From contig CAIJOA010000011.1 of assembly GCA_903822185.1 (NCBI GenBank), forward strand, positions 248,001-312,000: DNA of 64,000 nucleotides. The letters are read 5' to 3'. Below, piece by piece: positions 34,324 through 42,811 of the stretch; the stretch's first letter is position 1, and every line of letters begins with the position of its first letter. Under the pieces are notes generated by a model that did not search any database, had not been told where the DNA came from, and worked only from the letters and a program-made list of their open reading frames with translations. The stretch comes from an uncultured Rhodospirillales bacterium. Its GTDB lineage: Bacteria > Pseudomonadota > Alphaproteobacteria > ATCC43930 > CGMCC-115725. Both the position numbers and the translations under genes were made by a program.

Positions 34324-35052
34324 ATGTGGGGTCGATTTATTCTGGCGCTCTGCGGAATCGCAGCGCTGGCCTGTGCCTCTGCCGCTCCAAGCTGGGCAGC
34401 GCGGACACCAAGCAACGATACAAGTTACGGCGATAATTACAGCTATGCCTATCATCCGGCCTTGTTCGGATCGCGCGAGATGTATTCCTCGCACACCGAA
34501 CGGTTCCGGGCATGGAACGATATGCTGTCGCGAACGGGGTCGGAATTTTCGGGGTCGCAGCGCATCTGTGCGACGGATCGCGACACCCGCTGCATTCCCG
34601 CCGAATGGCAAGCGCTGATCAACGAGTTGCGCGGGCAGGACATTCACACGCAGATCGAGCGCGTAAACCAGGCGATGAACCGTCACCCCTACGTGACGAC
34701 CGTCGCCAACTGGCATCAGTCGATGTATTGGGAAACGCCCTACGAGTTCCTGCGTTACGGCGGGCAATGTCAGGATTATGCGATCGTCAAATATTATCTG
34801 CTGCGCGCCGTCGGCGTGCCCGCAGATCAGTTACGCATGGTCGTGCTCCATCATGCCGCGCGGGCCGTCGATCATGCGGTGCTGGCGGTCTATATCGATC
34901 ACGACATCAAGATCCTCGACAATCTGCGCAGCGACATCGTCTCGGCCGACAGCATCTCCTATTACCGGCCCTATTACTCGATCAACGAGAACGGCTGGTG
35001 GTATCACGTTGGCGGCCAATCAATGATCCGCGTCGCCGGCGGCTATCGCTGA
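34324..35052 (+). CDS. LapG-like transglutaminase-like cysteine protease (BTLCP/DUF920)
   Basis: A 242-residue exported protein. After a signal peptide (core FILALCGIAALACASAAP, cut near residue 26) comes a BTLCP domain with the catalytic triad Cys149 (YGGQCQDYA), His184 (VDHAVLAV) and Asp199 (KILDNL). LapG, the best known member, is a periplasmic calcium-dependent protease that cleaves surface adhesins to release biofilm cells. The ATG at 34324 follows AGTAGG; an ATG at 34288 lies inside the riboswitch and is rejected. It is controlled by a c-di-GMP riboswitch. No lapD or large adhesin gene is in the window. Confidence 0.88.
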   Translation: MWGRFILALCGIAALACASAAPSWAARTPSNDTSYGDNYSYAYHPALFGSREMYSSHTERFRAWNDMLSRTGSEFSGSQRICATDRDTRCIPAEWQALINELRGQDIHTQIERVNQAMNRHPYVTTVANWHQSMYWETPYEFLRYGGQCQDYAIVKYYLLRAVGVPADQLRMVVLHHAARAVDHAVLAVYIDHDIKILDNLRSDIVSADSISYYRPYYSINENGWWYHVGGQSMIRVAGGYR

Positions 35053-35061
35053 GAACTTTGC

Positions 35062-35089
35062 TTGACGCGCCCCCTGTGCCCCATAGACT
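35062..35089 (+). promoter_or_regulatory. Putative promoter of the SBP gene
   Basis: TTGACG (35062-35067) and TAGACT (35084-35089) are 16 bases apart, followed by an AGGGGGG ribosome site before the ATG at 35113. It begins ten bases after the protease stop, so the SBP can be expressed independently of the riboswitch. Confidence 0.5.
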
Positions 35090-35112
35090 TCGGGGCAACA
35101 GGGGGGACGTCG

Positions 35113-36039
35113 ATGCGGCTGATAAGCGGAATAACCGCGGCCATCGTTCTGTTGGCGGCGTATGGCGCGAACGCGCAAACCAAAGTCACGATCAGTTACG
35201 GCCCGGCCGGCGGCTGGATGCCGGCCTTCGTCGCGAAGGAGCAAGGCTTCTTCGCCAAGCACGGACTCGACGCGACCCTGCAACTGATCGCCGTCGGATC
35301 GAACCAGCCGGCAGCGTTGATCTCGAATCAGATTCAAATCTCGGGCATCAATCCGGCCATCGCCATCTTCGCCGATGAAGGCGGGGCCGACATCAAGGTG
35401 ATCGCCGGCGCCTCGGGACAATCGAAGACATCGACCAGCGGCGGGCTGATGGCCCGCACCGGCCTTGCCATCCCGACGCCTGCCGATCTCGTCGGCAAGA
35501 AGGTCGCGGTGCCTGGCATCAACAGCGTCTATCACGTCGCCTTCATGAAATGGCTGAAGACCAAAGGCGTCGATCCGGCCAAGGTCGAATATATGGAAGT
35601 GGCGATCAACGCGATGAGTGACATGCTGCGCAACGGCCAAGCCGACGCCGCTTTGCCGGTCGAGCCTTTCGCCAGCCAGATCGAGCAGAATAAGACCGGC
35701 TATATGGTCTCGGCCTTCACCGCCGACCTCGCCGATCCCTATACCCACTATTCGGTCTATGCGATGGACGACGCTTATATGAAGGCGCATCCCGACGTCG
35801 CGCCGGCCTTTAAGGCAGCCTTGAACGAAGCGCTTGCCTGGATACCGCAAAACGACGAGGCGGCGCGGCGGACGCTGATCACCTATCTGCACCTGCCTGA
35901 AAAGGTCGCGCTGACCGGCAAGCTGTCGGACATGCGCGTCGCCATCACCGCCGATCAGATGCAATGGTGGATCGACGCCTGCAAAGAACTGGGCCTGACG
36001 AAAGGCACGATCAAACTAGCTGACGTGTTCGCGCCGTAA
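35113..36039 (+). CDS. ABC substrate-binding protein, NitT/TauT type
   Basis: A 308-residue periplasmic binding protein with a signal peptide (MRLISGITAAIVLLAAYGANA) and an NMT1/SsuA-like fold beginning TKVTISYGPAGGWMPAFVAKEQGFFAKHGLD. AGGGGGGA precedes the ATG. It stands alone between a promoter and a REP element, with no transporter genes next to it. Its neighbour on the other strand is an LLM-type monooxygenase, so it could bind a sulfonate or aromatic substrate, but nothing proves this. Confidence 0.87.
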   Translation: MRLISGITAAIVLLAAYGANAQTKVTISYGPAGGWMPAFVAKEQGFFAKHGLDATLQLIAVGSNQPAALISNQIQISGINPAIAIFADEGGADIKVIAGASGQSKTSTSGGLMARTGLAIPTPADLVGKKVAVPGINSVYHVAFMKWLKTKGVDPAKVEYMEVAINAMSDMLRNGQADAALPVEPFASQIEQNKTGYMVSAFTADLADPYTHYSVYAMDDAYMKAHPDVAPAFKAALNEALAWIPQNDEAARRTLITYLHLPEKVALTGKLSDMRVAITADQMQWWIDACKELGLTKGTIKLADVFAP

Positions 36040-36049
36040 CCCATTTCAT

Positions 36050-36127
36050 CGTCATTGCGAGGAGCGCAGCGACGAAGCAATCCAGTATGCGGCCAGACTG
36101 GATTGCTTCGCTTCGCTCGCAATGACG
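36050..36127. repeat. REP-like palindromic element, family B (copy 1)
   Basis: CGTCATTGCGAGGAGCGCAG...GAAGCAATCCAG on the left is mirrored by CTGGATTGCTTCG...CTCGCAATGACGG on the right. A second copy with the same arms is at 59347-59420. It lies between the convergent ends of an SBP and a monooxygenase gene. Confidence 0.85.
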
Positions 36128-36135
36128 GCTGAGCG

Positions 36136-37473
36136 TTAGGTACTTTTCGGGAAGAACCGGTTTTCCGGTCGCGGCAGGCCCAGATTTTCGCGTAGCGTCT
36201 TGCCTTCATATTCCTTGCGGAAGATACCCCGGCGCTGCAGTTCGGGGACGACGCGATCGACGAAATCGTCGAGCCCCGCCGGTAGGAACGGGAACTGCAA
36301 GTTGAAACCGTCGGATCCTTCTTCGACCAGCCATTCTTCCATCTGATCGGCGATGGTTTGCGGCGTGCCGACCATGGCAAGACCGGCATGGCCGCCAAGG
36401 CGCTGGGCCAATTGCCGAACGGTCATGTTCTCGCTCTTCGCCAATTCGATCGCGCGCTCGCGACCGCTTTTGCTGGCGTTGCTTTCGGGAATCTCCGGCA
36501 GAGGTCCATCGGGATCGAAGCTCGAAGCGTCATGGCCGAGTGCGATCGAGAGCGACGCGATCGCGCTTTCGTAATTGACGAGGCTGTCGAGCAGCGCGCG
36601 CTTCTTCTTCGCCTCTTCGACGGTGTCGCCGACGACAACGAAACAACCCGGTAAGATCTTGATGTGATCGCGCGACCGTCCCGCCTTCTCGGCGCGGTCT
36701 TTCACGTCTTTATAGAAACGCTGACCCGCAGCGAGGGTGGATTGCGCGGTGAAAACGACCTCGGCGGTTTCGGCGGCGAGCTGACGCCCCGGATCGGATG
36801 CTCCCGCCTGCACGATCACCGGCCAGCCCTGCACCGGCCGCGCGACGTTGAGCGGGCCGCGTACATCGAGGAACTCGCCCTTATGATCGAGGACATGCAT
36901 CTTGTCGGGGTCGAAATAAATGCCGCTTTCGGCATCGCGGATAAAGGCATCGTCGGCGAAGCTGTCCCAGAGGCCGGTCACGACATCGAAGAATTCGCGC
37001 GCACGGCGATAACGCTCGCCATGCTCCATATGATCTTCCATGCCGAAATTCTTCGCGGCATCGGGATTGGAAGTGGTCACCACATTCCAGCCGGCGCGGC
37101 CATTGCTGATATGGTCCAGCGAGGCGAATTTGCGCGCAACGTGATAGGGCTCGTTAAAGGTCGTGGAAGCGGTGGCGATGAGGCCGATATGTTCCGTCAC
37201 CGCGGCCAGCGCCGGCAGCAAGGTCAGCGGATCGAACGAGGTCACCGTCGCGCTGCGCCGCAACGCTGCGACCGGCATATTCAGCACGGCGAGATGATCC
37301 GCCATGAAGAAGGCGTCGAACTTGCCCTCCTCCAGCTTTTGCGTAAACCGCTTGAGGTGCTGGAAATTGAAATTCGCATCGGCATAAGCGCCAGGATAGC
37401 GCCAGGCTGCGGTGTGGATGCTGACAGGACGCATGAAAGCGCCAAGACGCAGTTGGCGGGTACTACTCATCAT
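36136..37473 (-). CDS. LLM-class flavin-dependent monooxygenase (NtaA/DszA-like)
   Basis: A 445-residue bacterial-luciferase-like monooxygenase. The start LRLGAFMRPVSIHTAAWRYPGAYADANFNFQHLKRFTQKLEEGKFDAFFMADHL and GRAGWNVVTTSNPDAAKNFG are typical of the NtaA/SnaA/DszA/SoxA group, which uses FMNH2 from a separate reductase to oxidise chelators or organosulfur compounds. It starts ATG-ATG at 37473/37470, with GAGG upstream. It ends against a REP element and diverges from the FAH gene at 37578. No flavin reductase gene is nearby. Confidence 0.9.
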   Translation of the reverse strand: MMSSTRQLRLGAFMRPVSIHTAAWRYPGAYADANFNFQHLKRFTQKLEEGKFDAFFMADHLAVLNMPVAALRRSATVTSFDPLTLLPALAAVTEHIGLIATASTTFNEPYHVARKFASLDHISNGRAGWNVVTTSNPDAAKNFGMEDHMEHGERYRRAREFFDVVTGLWDSFADDAFIRDAESGIYFDPDKMHVLDHKGEFLDVRGPLNVARPVQGWPVIVQAGASDPGRQLAAETAEVVFTAQSTLAAGQRFYKDVKDRAEKAGRSRDHIKILPGCFVVVGDTVEEAKKKRALLDSLVNYESAIASLSIALGHDASSFDPDGPLPEIPESNASKSGRERAIELAKSENMTVRQLAQRLGGHAGLAMVGTPQTIADQMEEWLVEEGSDGFNLQFPFLPAGLDDFVDRVVPELQRRGIFRKEYEGKTLRENLGLPRPENRFFPKST

Positions 37474-37577
37474 CGCCTCATCACTGGTTGCACCCCTTTA
37501 TAGCACGGGACGCCCCCTTTGGCGTCGCGCGCGGGACGCGCTAAACTCGCCAAAATCGTAGCAGGAGGAACGTCCCC

Positions 37578-38618
37578 ATGAAGATCGTAGTGTTCGGTGA
37601 TGATCACCGCGTCGGCTATCAGCAAGGCAACGAGATCGTCGATATCTCGGCGGCCTATGCCAAATTCCTCCGCGAACATAACAACGAGCGTTATCCGATC
37701 GGCCTCGCCGATAAGACCGCGCCGGCCGAGCTGGCCCGCTTCATCGAGGCCGGCCCCGCCGCATTGGAAAATGCCCAGCAGGCGGTCGATTATCTTTACG
37801 GCAAGGCGGCAAGCCGCACCGGCGTCGCCGGCGAGCAACTGATCCACGCTTACAACGAGGTCACGATCCACGCACCGATGCCCGACCGCGCCCGGGTCGC
37901 CTGCGCCGGCGCCAATTATTCCGACCATGCCCTCGCCATGGCGATCAAGATGCACGCCGGCAAGGAAGGCCCGATGCCGACCGAAGCCGATGCCCGCGCC
38001 AAGCTGCGCGAGGGCGGCATCCGCGGTTTCTGGAAGGTCGGACGCGACGCGCTCGGCCCCGATGGCGAGGTGATCTATCCCGCCTGGGCGAACCGTTTCG
38101 ATTACGAAGGCGAGATCGCCATCATCATCGGCAAGAAGGGCAAGGACATCAAAGCCAAGGACGCGCGGCCCTATATCTGGGGCGTCACGTTGCTGGGCGA
38201 TTGGAGCGTCCGCTGGCCCGCCGAAAAGAATAAGGGTAGCCGCTTCGCCACCTCGAAGAATTTCGATACCGGCTTCTCGATCGGTCCCTGCATCTGCGTC
38301 GGCGAGCCTGGCCTCGATCCTTATGACGCCGAAGTTCAGACGCTGGTCAATGGCGAGGTGCGCCAGAACTACCGCACCACCGGCATGGCGCTCGATTTCG
38401 GCGAGTATCTCGAAGAGCTATCGACCGACATGACCTTCCATCCCGGCGACATCATCTCGGGCGGCACCGCGGCCGGCACGGCGGCGGATTCAAGCCCGCT
38501 CCTCGCCGACAAGACGCAGTCGAACGATCGCTACCTGAAGCCCGGCGACGTCGTCGAGATCAAGTCGCCGATCATCGGCAGCCTGAAGGCGACGATCATT
38601 AAAAAGCCCGAAGCCTAA
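37578..38618 (+). CDS. FAH family protein
   Basis: A 346-residue FAH-fold enzyme, longer than the others because of an insert before the core. Metal ligands are present: FDYEGEIAIIIG (two Glu) and LLGDWSVR (Asp), with FSIGPCICVGEPGLDPYDAEVQTLVNGEVRQ and GGTAAGTAADSS completing the active-site region. AGGAGG precedes the ATG. It is divergent from the LLM monooxygenase. Probably a hydrolase of a ring-cleavage or acylpyruvate-type product. Confidence 0.88.
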   Translation: MKIVVFGDDHRVGYQQGNEIVDISAAYAKFLREHNNERYPIGLADKTAPAELARFIEAGPAALENAQQAVDYLYGKAASRTGVAGEQLIHAYNEVTIHAPMPDRARVACAGANYSDHALAMAIKMHAGKEGPMPTEADARAKLREGGIRGFWKVGRDALGPDGEVIYPAWANRFDYEGEIAIIIGKKGKDIKAKDARPYIWGVTLLGDWSVRWPAEKNKGSRFATSKNFDTGFSIGPCICVGEPGLDPYDAEVQTLVNGEVRQNYRTTGMALDFGEYLEELSTDMTFHPGDIISGGTAAGTAADSSPLLADKTQSNDRYLKPGDVVEIKSPIIGSLKATIIKKPEA

Positions 38619-38680
38619 AACGAACGGAAAGGCGCGCCGCCGCCATAGATTGGCCATGACCGGTGACTAAACATCGCGGC

Positions 38681-39430
38681 ATGAAGCGCGCCTTTCCGAT
38701 TCTTTTTATTCTCTTTGGCCTTAGCGCCTGCGCGGCACCCGACGCGCATATCCCCGATTTCGCCCGCCTGCCCTACGAGCAAATCTCGCGCGAGACGGTC
38801 GTTGCCATCGCGCTGCGCGAATGGCGGCTGTTCGGCTCGTTGTCGGGCGATGACGACGCGCCATCGACCAACATAAAATACGAACGCGAACCCGGCCTCT
38901 GGCAAAGGGTCGGCGAATATTGGTGGCTCGGCCTGAACGCTGAATGGAGCGAGCGGCGTTGGACCGGCAAGCATGACGAAACCGGCCATGTGTTTGCGCC
39001 GCAACGCGACGAAACCTACGCCTGGTCGGCAGCTTTCATTTCCTACGTCATGCGTATTTCCGGCGCGGGCAATCGCTTCCCCTACTCACCGCGCCATGCC
39101 GACTACATCAACGCCGCGCGGCGCGCGTCACTCGCGAACGACATGTCCGCTTTGCTCTGGGCTGAATCGCCAAATGACTATGCGCCGCATCTGGGCGACC
39201 TGATCTGCTTCGGCCGTGAGCGTGCCGGCGGTTTGCGTTTCGAAGATTTACCCGCGCCGTCTTTTCCGGGTCATTGCGAAATTGTCGTCGCAACCGAGCC
39301 CGACCGCGTCGCGGTGATCGGGGGTAATGAAGACGACGCGGTGGAGATGAAACATCTGCCGGTCACCGCCGACGGTAGGCTCGTCTCAGCGAATTACCTC
39401 GCCGTGCTTGAGGTGCGCTACCCGCGTTGA
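38681..39430 (+). CDS. DUF2272 domain lipoprotein
   Basis: A 249-residue protein with a lipoprotein signal (FILFGLSAC, lipid cysteine at residue 17) and a DUF2272 domain: AIALREWRLFG, YAWSAAFISYVMRISGAG, HADYINAARRAS and HLGDLICFGRERAG. The family resembles NlpC/P60-like CHAP folds, and SAAFISYVM is the region where those have their catalytic cysteine; here no Cys is at that spot, but His in PGHCEIVVA remains. The ATG at 38681 is preferred over GTG at 38663, since the shorter form gives the proper lipobox position. Confidence 0.78.
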   Translation: MKRAFPILFILFGLSACAAPDAHIPDFARLPYEQISRETVVAIALREWRLFGSLSGDDDAPSTNIKYEREPGLWQRVGEYWWLGLNAEWSERRWTGKHDETGHVFAPQRDETYAWSAAFISYVMRISGAGNRFPYSPRHADYINAARRASLANDMSALLWAESPNDYAPHLGDLICFGRERAGGLRFEDLPAPSFPGHCEIVVATEPDRVAVIGGNEDDAVEMKHLPVTADGRLVSANYLAVLEVRYPR

Positions 39431-39439
39431 TCCGACCGA

Positions 39440-39721
39440 TTAGTTCGTTTCTTCGTGCGTGATCGGCGCTGGGGAACGTGGTGGCTCGGGCGTGCGGCCG
39501 TTGAACTTGTCGGACGCGGCCTGGGCGCCGGCCTTAACCGCTTCCCAAGTCTGGATTGCACCCTGTTTGATACCTTGGCCGATATTTGAAGCGCCTTCGC
39601 CGATCTGTTGCGCGCCGTTGCGGAACTGATCGCCGGTCGAGGTGCCCGAATCCTGCGCATGTGCGCCGACCGCGAGAAACATCGCCAGCACGACAAATCC
39701 AGCCCGAATCATATGTTTCAT
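39440..39721 (-). CDS. Small exported protein, hypothetical
   Basis: A 93-residue protein with a signal peptide (MKHMIRAGFVVLAMFLAVGAHA) followed by a short acidic/amphipathic helix region (GDQFRNGAQQIGEGASNIGQGIKQGAIQTWEAVKAGAQAASDKF) with small-residue repeats and a disordered Pro-rich tail. GGAG lies eight bases before the ATG at 39721. Unknown function; an envelope or stress-related role is conceivable. It is convergent with the DUF2272 gene and lies just downstream of the Rieske oxygenase on the same strand. Confidence 0.7.
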   Translation of the reverse strand: MKHMIRAGFVVLAMFLAVGAHAQDSGTSTGDQFRNGAQQIGEGASNIGQGIKQGAIQTWEAVKAGAQAASDKFNGRTPEPPRSPAPITHEETN

Positions 39722-39734
39722 CGCATCGTCTCCA

Positions 39735-40763
39735 TCACACCGCTTGTTCGGCCGCAATCAATCGATCCATCACCCGGCGCACCTTCACCGCGCCGACATC
39801 GACATTGAAGAGAACGGGCTCGACGTCGGGAAATTCCGCCTCGTCCATCCGGCGCTGGATCGCCGACAGCATCCAACCGTCTTCCTCGACGATCACCGCC
39901 CGCTGTTGCTCAATAAAGTGGCGATCGACTGCCTCGTCGCCCAGCGCGAAATTGCGGCTCCGTAAGGTAAACTCGTGAAGTGACGTTTCGGTTTCCGGTG
40001 TTACGCAATGGGTGACGATCAGGCGCACGCCCTGATCGCGCGGCGCACCGGCATCGACCGCCGCCAGATCGACCTTGAGGATGCCGGGTGGCTGGAAATG
40101 CGTCTCGCGGTAATGATCGGTCAGCGGCCCGAACTTCCATACCTTGGCGAAGGTCGGTGACGGCAAGGAGTCGCGCAAGACCCAGTTCACCGTGACCGTA
40201 TCGCCATCGTCCGTCGTCGTCATCGTCGCCTGCGTGTTCTCGCCGTGGCCCTGCGAGATAAGCCCGCGATGCAGATAATCGGCATGCGACAAATCCATCA
40301 GATTGTCGAACATCAAACCGACGGCGTAAGGCAGATTGAAATAATTGCGCACGGTGCGGAACTTCGCCGTATCGCGCAGGAAGGCGAGATTGGGAATGGC
40401 ATCGAGACGCGCCTGCGCCGCATCGCCCATCCACACCCACATCAATCCGTGCCGTTCCACTAGCGGATAAGCCCGCGTCGTCATCTTGGGCGGCACCGTG
40501 CCGGGCGGATGCGGATTAAGGACGCAACGGCCGCCGCCATCGAATTGCAAACCGTGATATTTGCATTCGATCCGGTCGCCCATAAGTGTTCCCATGCTGA
40601 GCGGCGCGAAGCGATGGGGACAGCGATCCTCGATACAGACGGCTTTCCCGTCTTCCTGCCGGAACATCACGACGTGCTCGCCGGTGATCTGGCGCGCCAG
40701 CAGCGTCCGGTCGATTTCCTCGGGCCAAGCGGCGACGTACCAGGCATTTTTCAAAAACGGCAT
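39735..40763 (-). CDS. VanA-like Rieske oxygenase
   Basis: A 342-residue single-component oxygenase of the vanillate O-demethylase type: NAWYVAAWPEEI at the start, Rieske ligands Cys48/His50 (RCPHRF) and Cys67/His70 (CKYHGLQF), and the iron site DNLMDLSHADYLH (Asp157, His160, His165). The ATG at 40763 follows GGGAGGAG. The longer open frame back to 40871 is rejected. The partner reductase (VanB type) is not present. The likely reaction is O-demethylation or hydroxylation of a methoxylated aromatic. It is divergent from an MFS transporter, a natural uptake partner. Confidence 0.92.
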   Translation of the reverse strand: MPFLKNAWYVAAWPEEIDRTLLARQITGEHVVMFRQEDGKAVCIEDRCPHRFAPLSMGTLMGDRIECKYHGLQFDGGGRCVLNPHPPGTVPPKMTTRAYPLVERHGLMWVWMGDAAQARLDAIPNLAFLRDTAKFRTVRNYFNLPYAVGLMFDNLMDLSHADYLHRGLISQGHGENTQATMTTTDDGDTVTVNWVLRDSLPSPTFAKVWKFGPLTDHYRETHFQPPGILKVDLAAVDAGAPRDQGVRLIVTHCVTPETETSLHEFTLRSRNFALGDEAVDRHFIEQQRAVIVEEDGWMLSAIQRRMDEAEFPDVEPVLFNVDVGAVKVRRVMDRLIAAEQAV

Positions 40764-40899
40764 CGCTGCTCCTCCCACGCGGATCGGCGCCCAGGCTAAC
40801 CGCCACCACGGCGTCCGTCCACGGCCCATAAACCTTGACGCCGCGAGAGAGATAAGGCACGAACCCCACAATAATTCGTATCAAGGGGGAGCGACGCCG

Positions 40900-42165
40900 A
40901 TGGGTGGCAAAATCCGAAACCGCTGGGCTGTGGTCTGCGGTTGTTTCATCGCCATGATGGCCAATAACGGGGTCATCAGCAATTTCACCTTCGGCGTTTT
41001 CCTGAAGCCGATCACCGAAGAATTCCATTGGGGCCGGGCCGATCTGACATCGGCGATGTTCCTCGCCGGCGTCGTCGCCGCGTTCGTTACACCGGTCGTC
41101 GGCAAGCTGATGGACATCTATGGCGTTCAGCGCGTCGCCCTGCCCGGCATCGTGCTCTATGCCCTGACCGTCGGCTGCTTCTCGCTGCTGGAGCCCTCGT
41201 TCGTCATGCTCTATGTCCTCGCGGCAACCGCGGCAGTCATGGGCCATGTCCAGACGCCGATGGGCTATTCCAAAGTCATTTCCAGCCGGTTCGAGGATTA
41301 TCGCGGCCTTGCGCTGGGCATCGCCATCTCGGGTGTCGGCCTCGGCACGGCGGTCATCCCGCAGATCGCGCAATATCTGATCTCGATCTTCGGCTGGCGC
41401 CTCGCCTATGTCGGCGTCGGCTGCACCGTCTTCCTGCTCGCCTTCCCGATGATCGCCCTGTTCCTCGCCGAGCCCGGCAAGACGCGCGCCGAACGCCATG
41501 CCGCCCGCGGCGTGACCGATCTGACGCCCGGCCCCTCGGCCTCGTCGGTCATCAAAGGCGACCGCCGTTTCTGGATGCTACTGGTGATGTTCTTCATCTC
41601 AGCCATCGCCATCAACGGCACGATCACGCACATCGTCGCCTCGATGACCGATCGCGGCTTCTCGCCGGCCGTCGCCACCAGCGTGTTGTCGTCCGCCGGT
41701 ATCGCCCTCATCGTCGGCCGCCTGATCTCGGGATATTGCCTCGACCGGATCTTTGGTCCCTATGTCGCCGTCGTCTTCTTCCTGATGGCGGCCTCGGGCA
41801 TCGCGATCATCGCCAGCGGCAGCGGCGGCCTCACCACCGCCTTCGTCGGGACGGTCCTGTGCGGCATGGGCCTGGGCGCGGAAGGCGATCTGCTCGGCTA
41901 TTTCGTCGGGCGCTATTTCGGCCTCAAGTCGTTCGGCACGCTCTATGGCTTCATGATCGGCGTGTTCTCGCTCGGGAACGGCGTTGGACCGTGGCTGATG
42001 GGTCTGTCGTTCGACAAGACCCATTCCTACACCACCGCCTCGACCGGTTTCGTCGGGCTTCTGGTGCTGTGCTGCGTCATCGTCCTGTGCCTTGGGGCCT
42101 ACAGCTTCCCGCCGAAGCGGGCGGTGCTGGGCGCCCGGGTCGCCGCGGACGCCGCTTCGGCCTAA
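40900..42165 (+). CDS. MFS transporter, OFA/monocarboxylate-like
   Basis: A 421-residue protein with 12 transmembrane helices. The start RWAVVCGCFIAMMANNGVISNFTFGVFLKPITEEFHW and GVVAAFVTPVVGKLMDIYGVQRVALPG are typical of the oxalate/formate antiporter and monocarboxylate branch. AAGGGGGAG precedes the ATG at 40900. It is divergent from the VanA-like oxygenase, so uptake of an aromatic acid is a plausible role. A longer reading from 40561 is rejected because it is antisense to the oxygenase. Confidence 0.88.
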   Translation: MGGKIRNRWAVVCGCFIAMMANNGVISNFTFGVFLKPITEEFHWGRADLTSAMFLAGVVAAFVTPVVGKLMDIYGVQRVALPGIVLYALTVGCFSLLEPSFVMLYVLAATAAVMGHVQTPMGYSKVISSRFEDYRGLALGIAISGVGLGTAVIPQIAQYLISIFGWRLAYVGVGCTVFLLAFPMIALFLAEPGKTRAERHAARGVTDLTPGPSASSVIKGDRRFWMLLVMFFISAIAINGTITHIVASMTDRGFSPAVATSVLSSAGIALIVGRLISGYCLDRIFGPYVAVVFFLMAASGIAIIASGSGGLTTAFVGTVLCGMGLGAEGDLLGYFVGRYFGLKSFGTLYGFMIGVFSLGNGVGPWLMGLSFDKTHSYTTASTGFVGLLVLCCVIVLCLGAYSFPPKRAVLGARVAADAASA

Positions 42166-42277
42166 CCGGGATTTCGGGGCGCGGCGGCCAAGCGGGTCGC
42201 CGCGCCCCCAATCTCGCGGTCTTGGGCTGGACACCCCGGCCAAATTTTGCGATAAGCCACGGCCCGTCCGGCACGGC

Positions 42278-42353
42278 GCCCAGGTAGCTCAGTTGGTAGA
42301 GCACGTGACTGAAAATTACGGTGTCGTTGGTTCAATTCCAACCCTGGGCACCA
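42278..42353 (+). tRNA. tRNA-Phe (GAA)
   Basis: A complete 76-base cloverleaf: acceptor GCCCAGG/CCTGGGC, D arm with AGCTCAGTTGGTAGAGCA, anticodon stem CGTGA/TTACG with loop CTGAAAA (anticodon GAA), T arm GTTGG-TTCAATT-CCAAC, and an encoded CCA at 42351-42353. It lies about 1.5 kb from the yacG gene. Confidence 0.97.
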
Positions 42354-42402
42354 TTCTTTCAAAGACTTAGCGGACCGCTGACGCGGCTTGCGCCCAAAAG
42401 AA

Positions 42403-42424
42403 AAGCCCCGCCGAAGCGGGGCTT
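42403..42424 (-). terminator. Terminator after the glycine-zipper lipoprotein gene
   Basis: A 9-bp stem, AAGCCCCGC/GCGGGGCTT, with loop CGAA (plus-strand reading). On the minus strand it is followed by TTTTCTTTT, so it ends the gene at 42450-42701. It could also slow transcription from the tRNA side. Confidence 0.82.
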
Positions 42425-42449
42425 AACATTTGGAGCTGCCGAAAGGGGC

Positions 42450-42701
42450 TTAGCGTTCCCAGACCGGCTTGCCGAGATCGATCGCGCTCGGGCTGGTCAC
42501 CGCGCCGGTAATAGCACCGGCACCGGCACCGATCGCCGCGCCCGTTCCGGCACCGACCGGACCGGCAATGGCGCCAACGGCAGCGCCCGTACCCGCACCA
42601 ATCGCTGCGCCGCTGAGCGCCCGGTCACCGACCGTCTGCCCGCACGCCGCGAGGCCAAGCGAAACACCCGCAACCATCAAACCCTGCAAAATAACTCTCA
42701 T
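42450..42701 (-). CDS. Glycine-zipper lipoprotein (YMGG-like)
   Basis: An 83-residue lipoprotein: signal MRVILQGLMVAGVSLGLAAC with the lipid cysteine at 20, then GQTVGDRALSGAAIGAGTGAA with repeated GAxxGA units forming a glycine zipper, and TSPSAIDLG at the end. GGAG lies eight bases before the ATG at 42701. A clear paralogue is at 54897-55142. Such proteins sit in the outer-membrane or periplasmic side and are often stress-related; the exact role is unknown. Confidence 0.85.
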   Translation of the reverse strand: MRVILQGLMVAGVSLGLAACGQTVGDRALSGAAIGAGTGAAVGAIAGPVGAGTGAAIGAGAGAITGAVTSPSAIDLGKPVWER

Positions 42702-42811
42702 GGTTTTCTCCAATGTGTATGTCGTGACGAGATAAGACCGTCGCGGCAAAATGGTTGCACTGTTACGATCGATCCGGGGAGGCAACACGCGCTGACATTA
42801 AGGGGGTTATC

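Noticed and set aside
36050-36127. Insertion-sequence end or attachment site
   Set aside because: No transposase, target duplication or tRNA end is nearby; the palindrome fits a REP-type element with a second copy at 59347.
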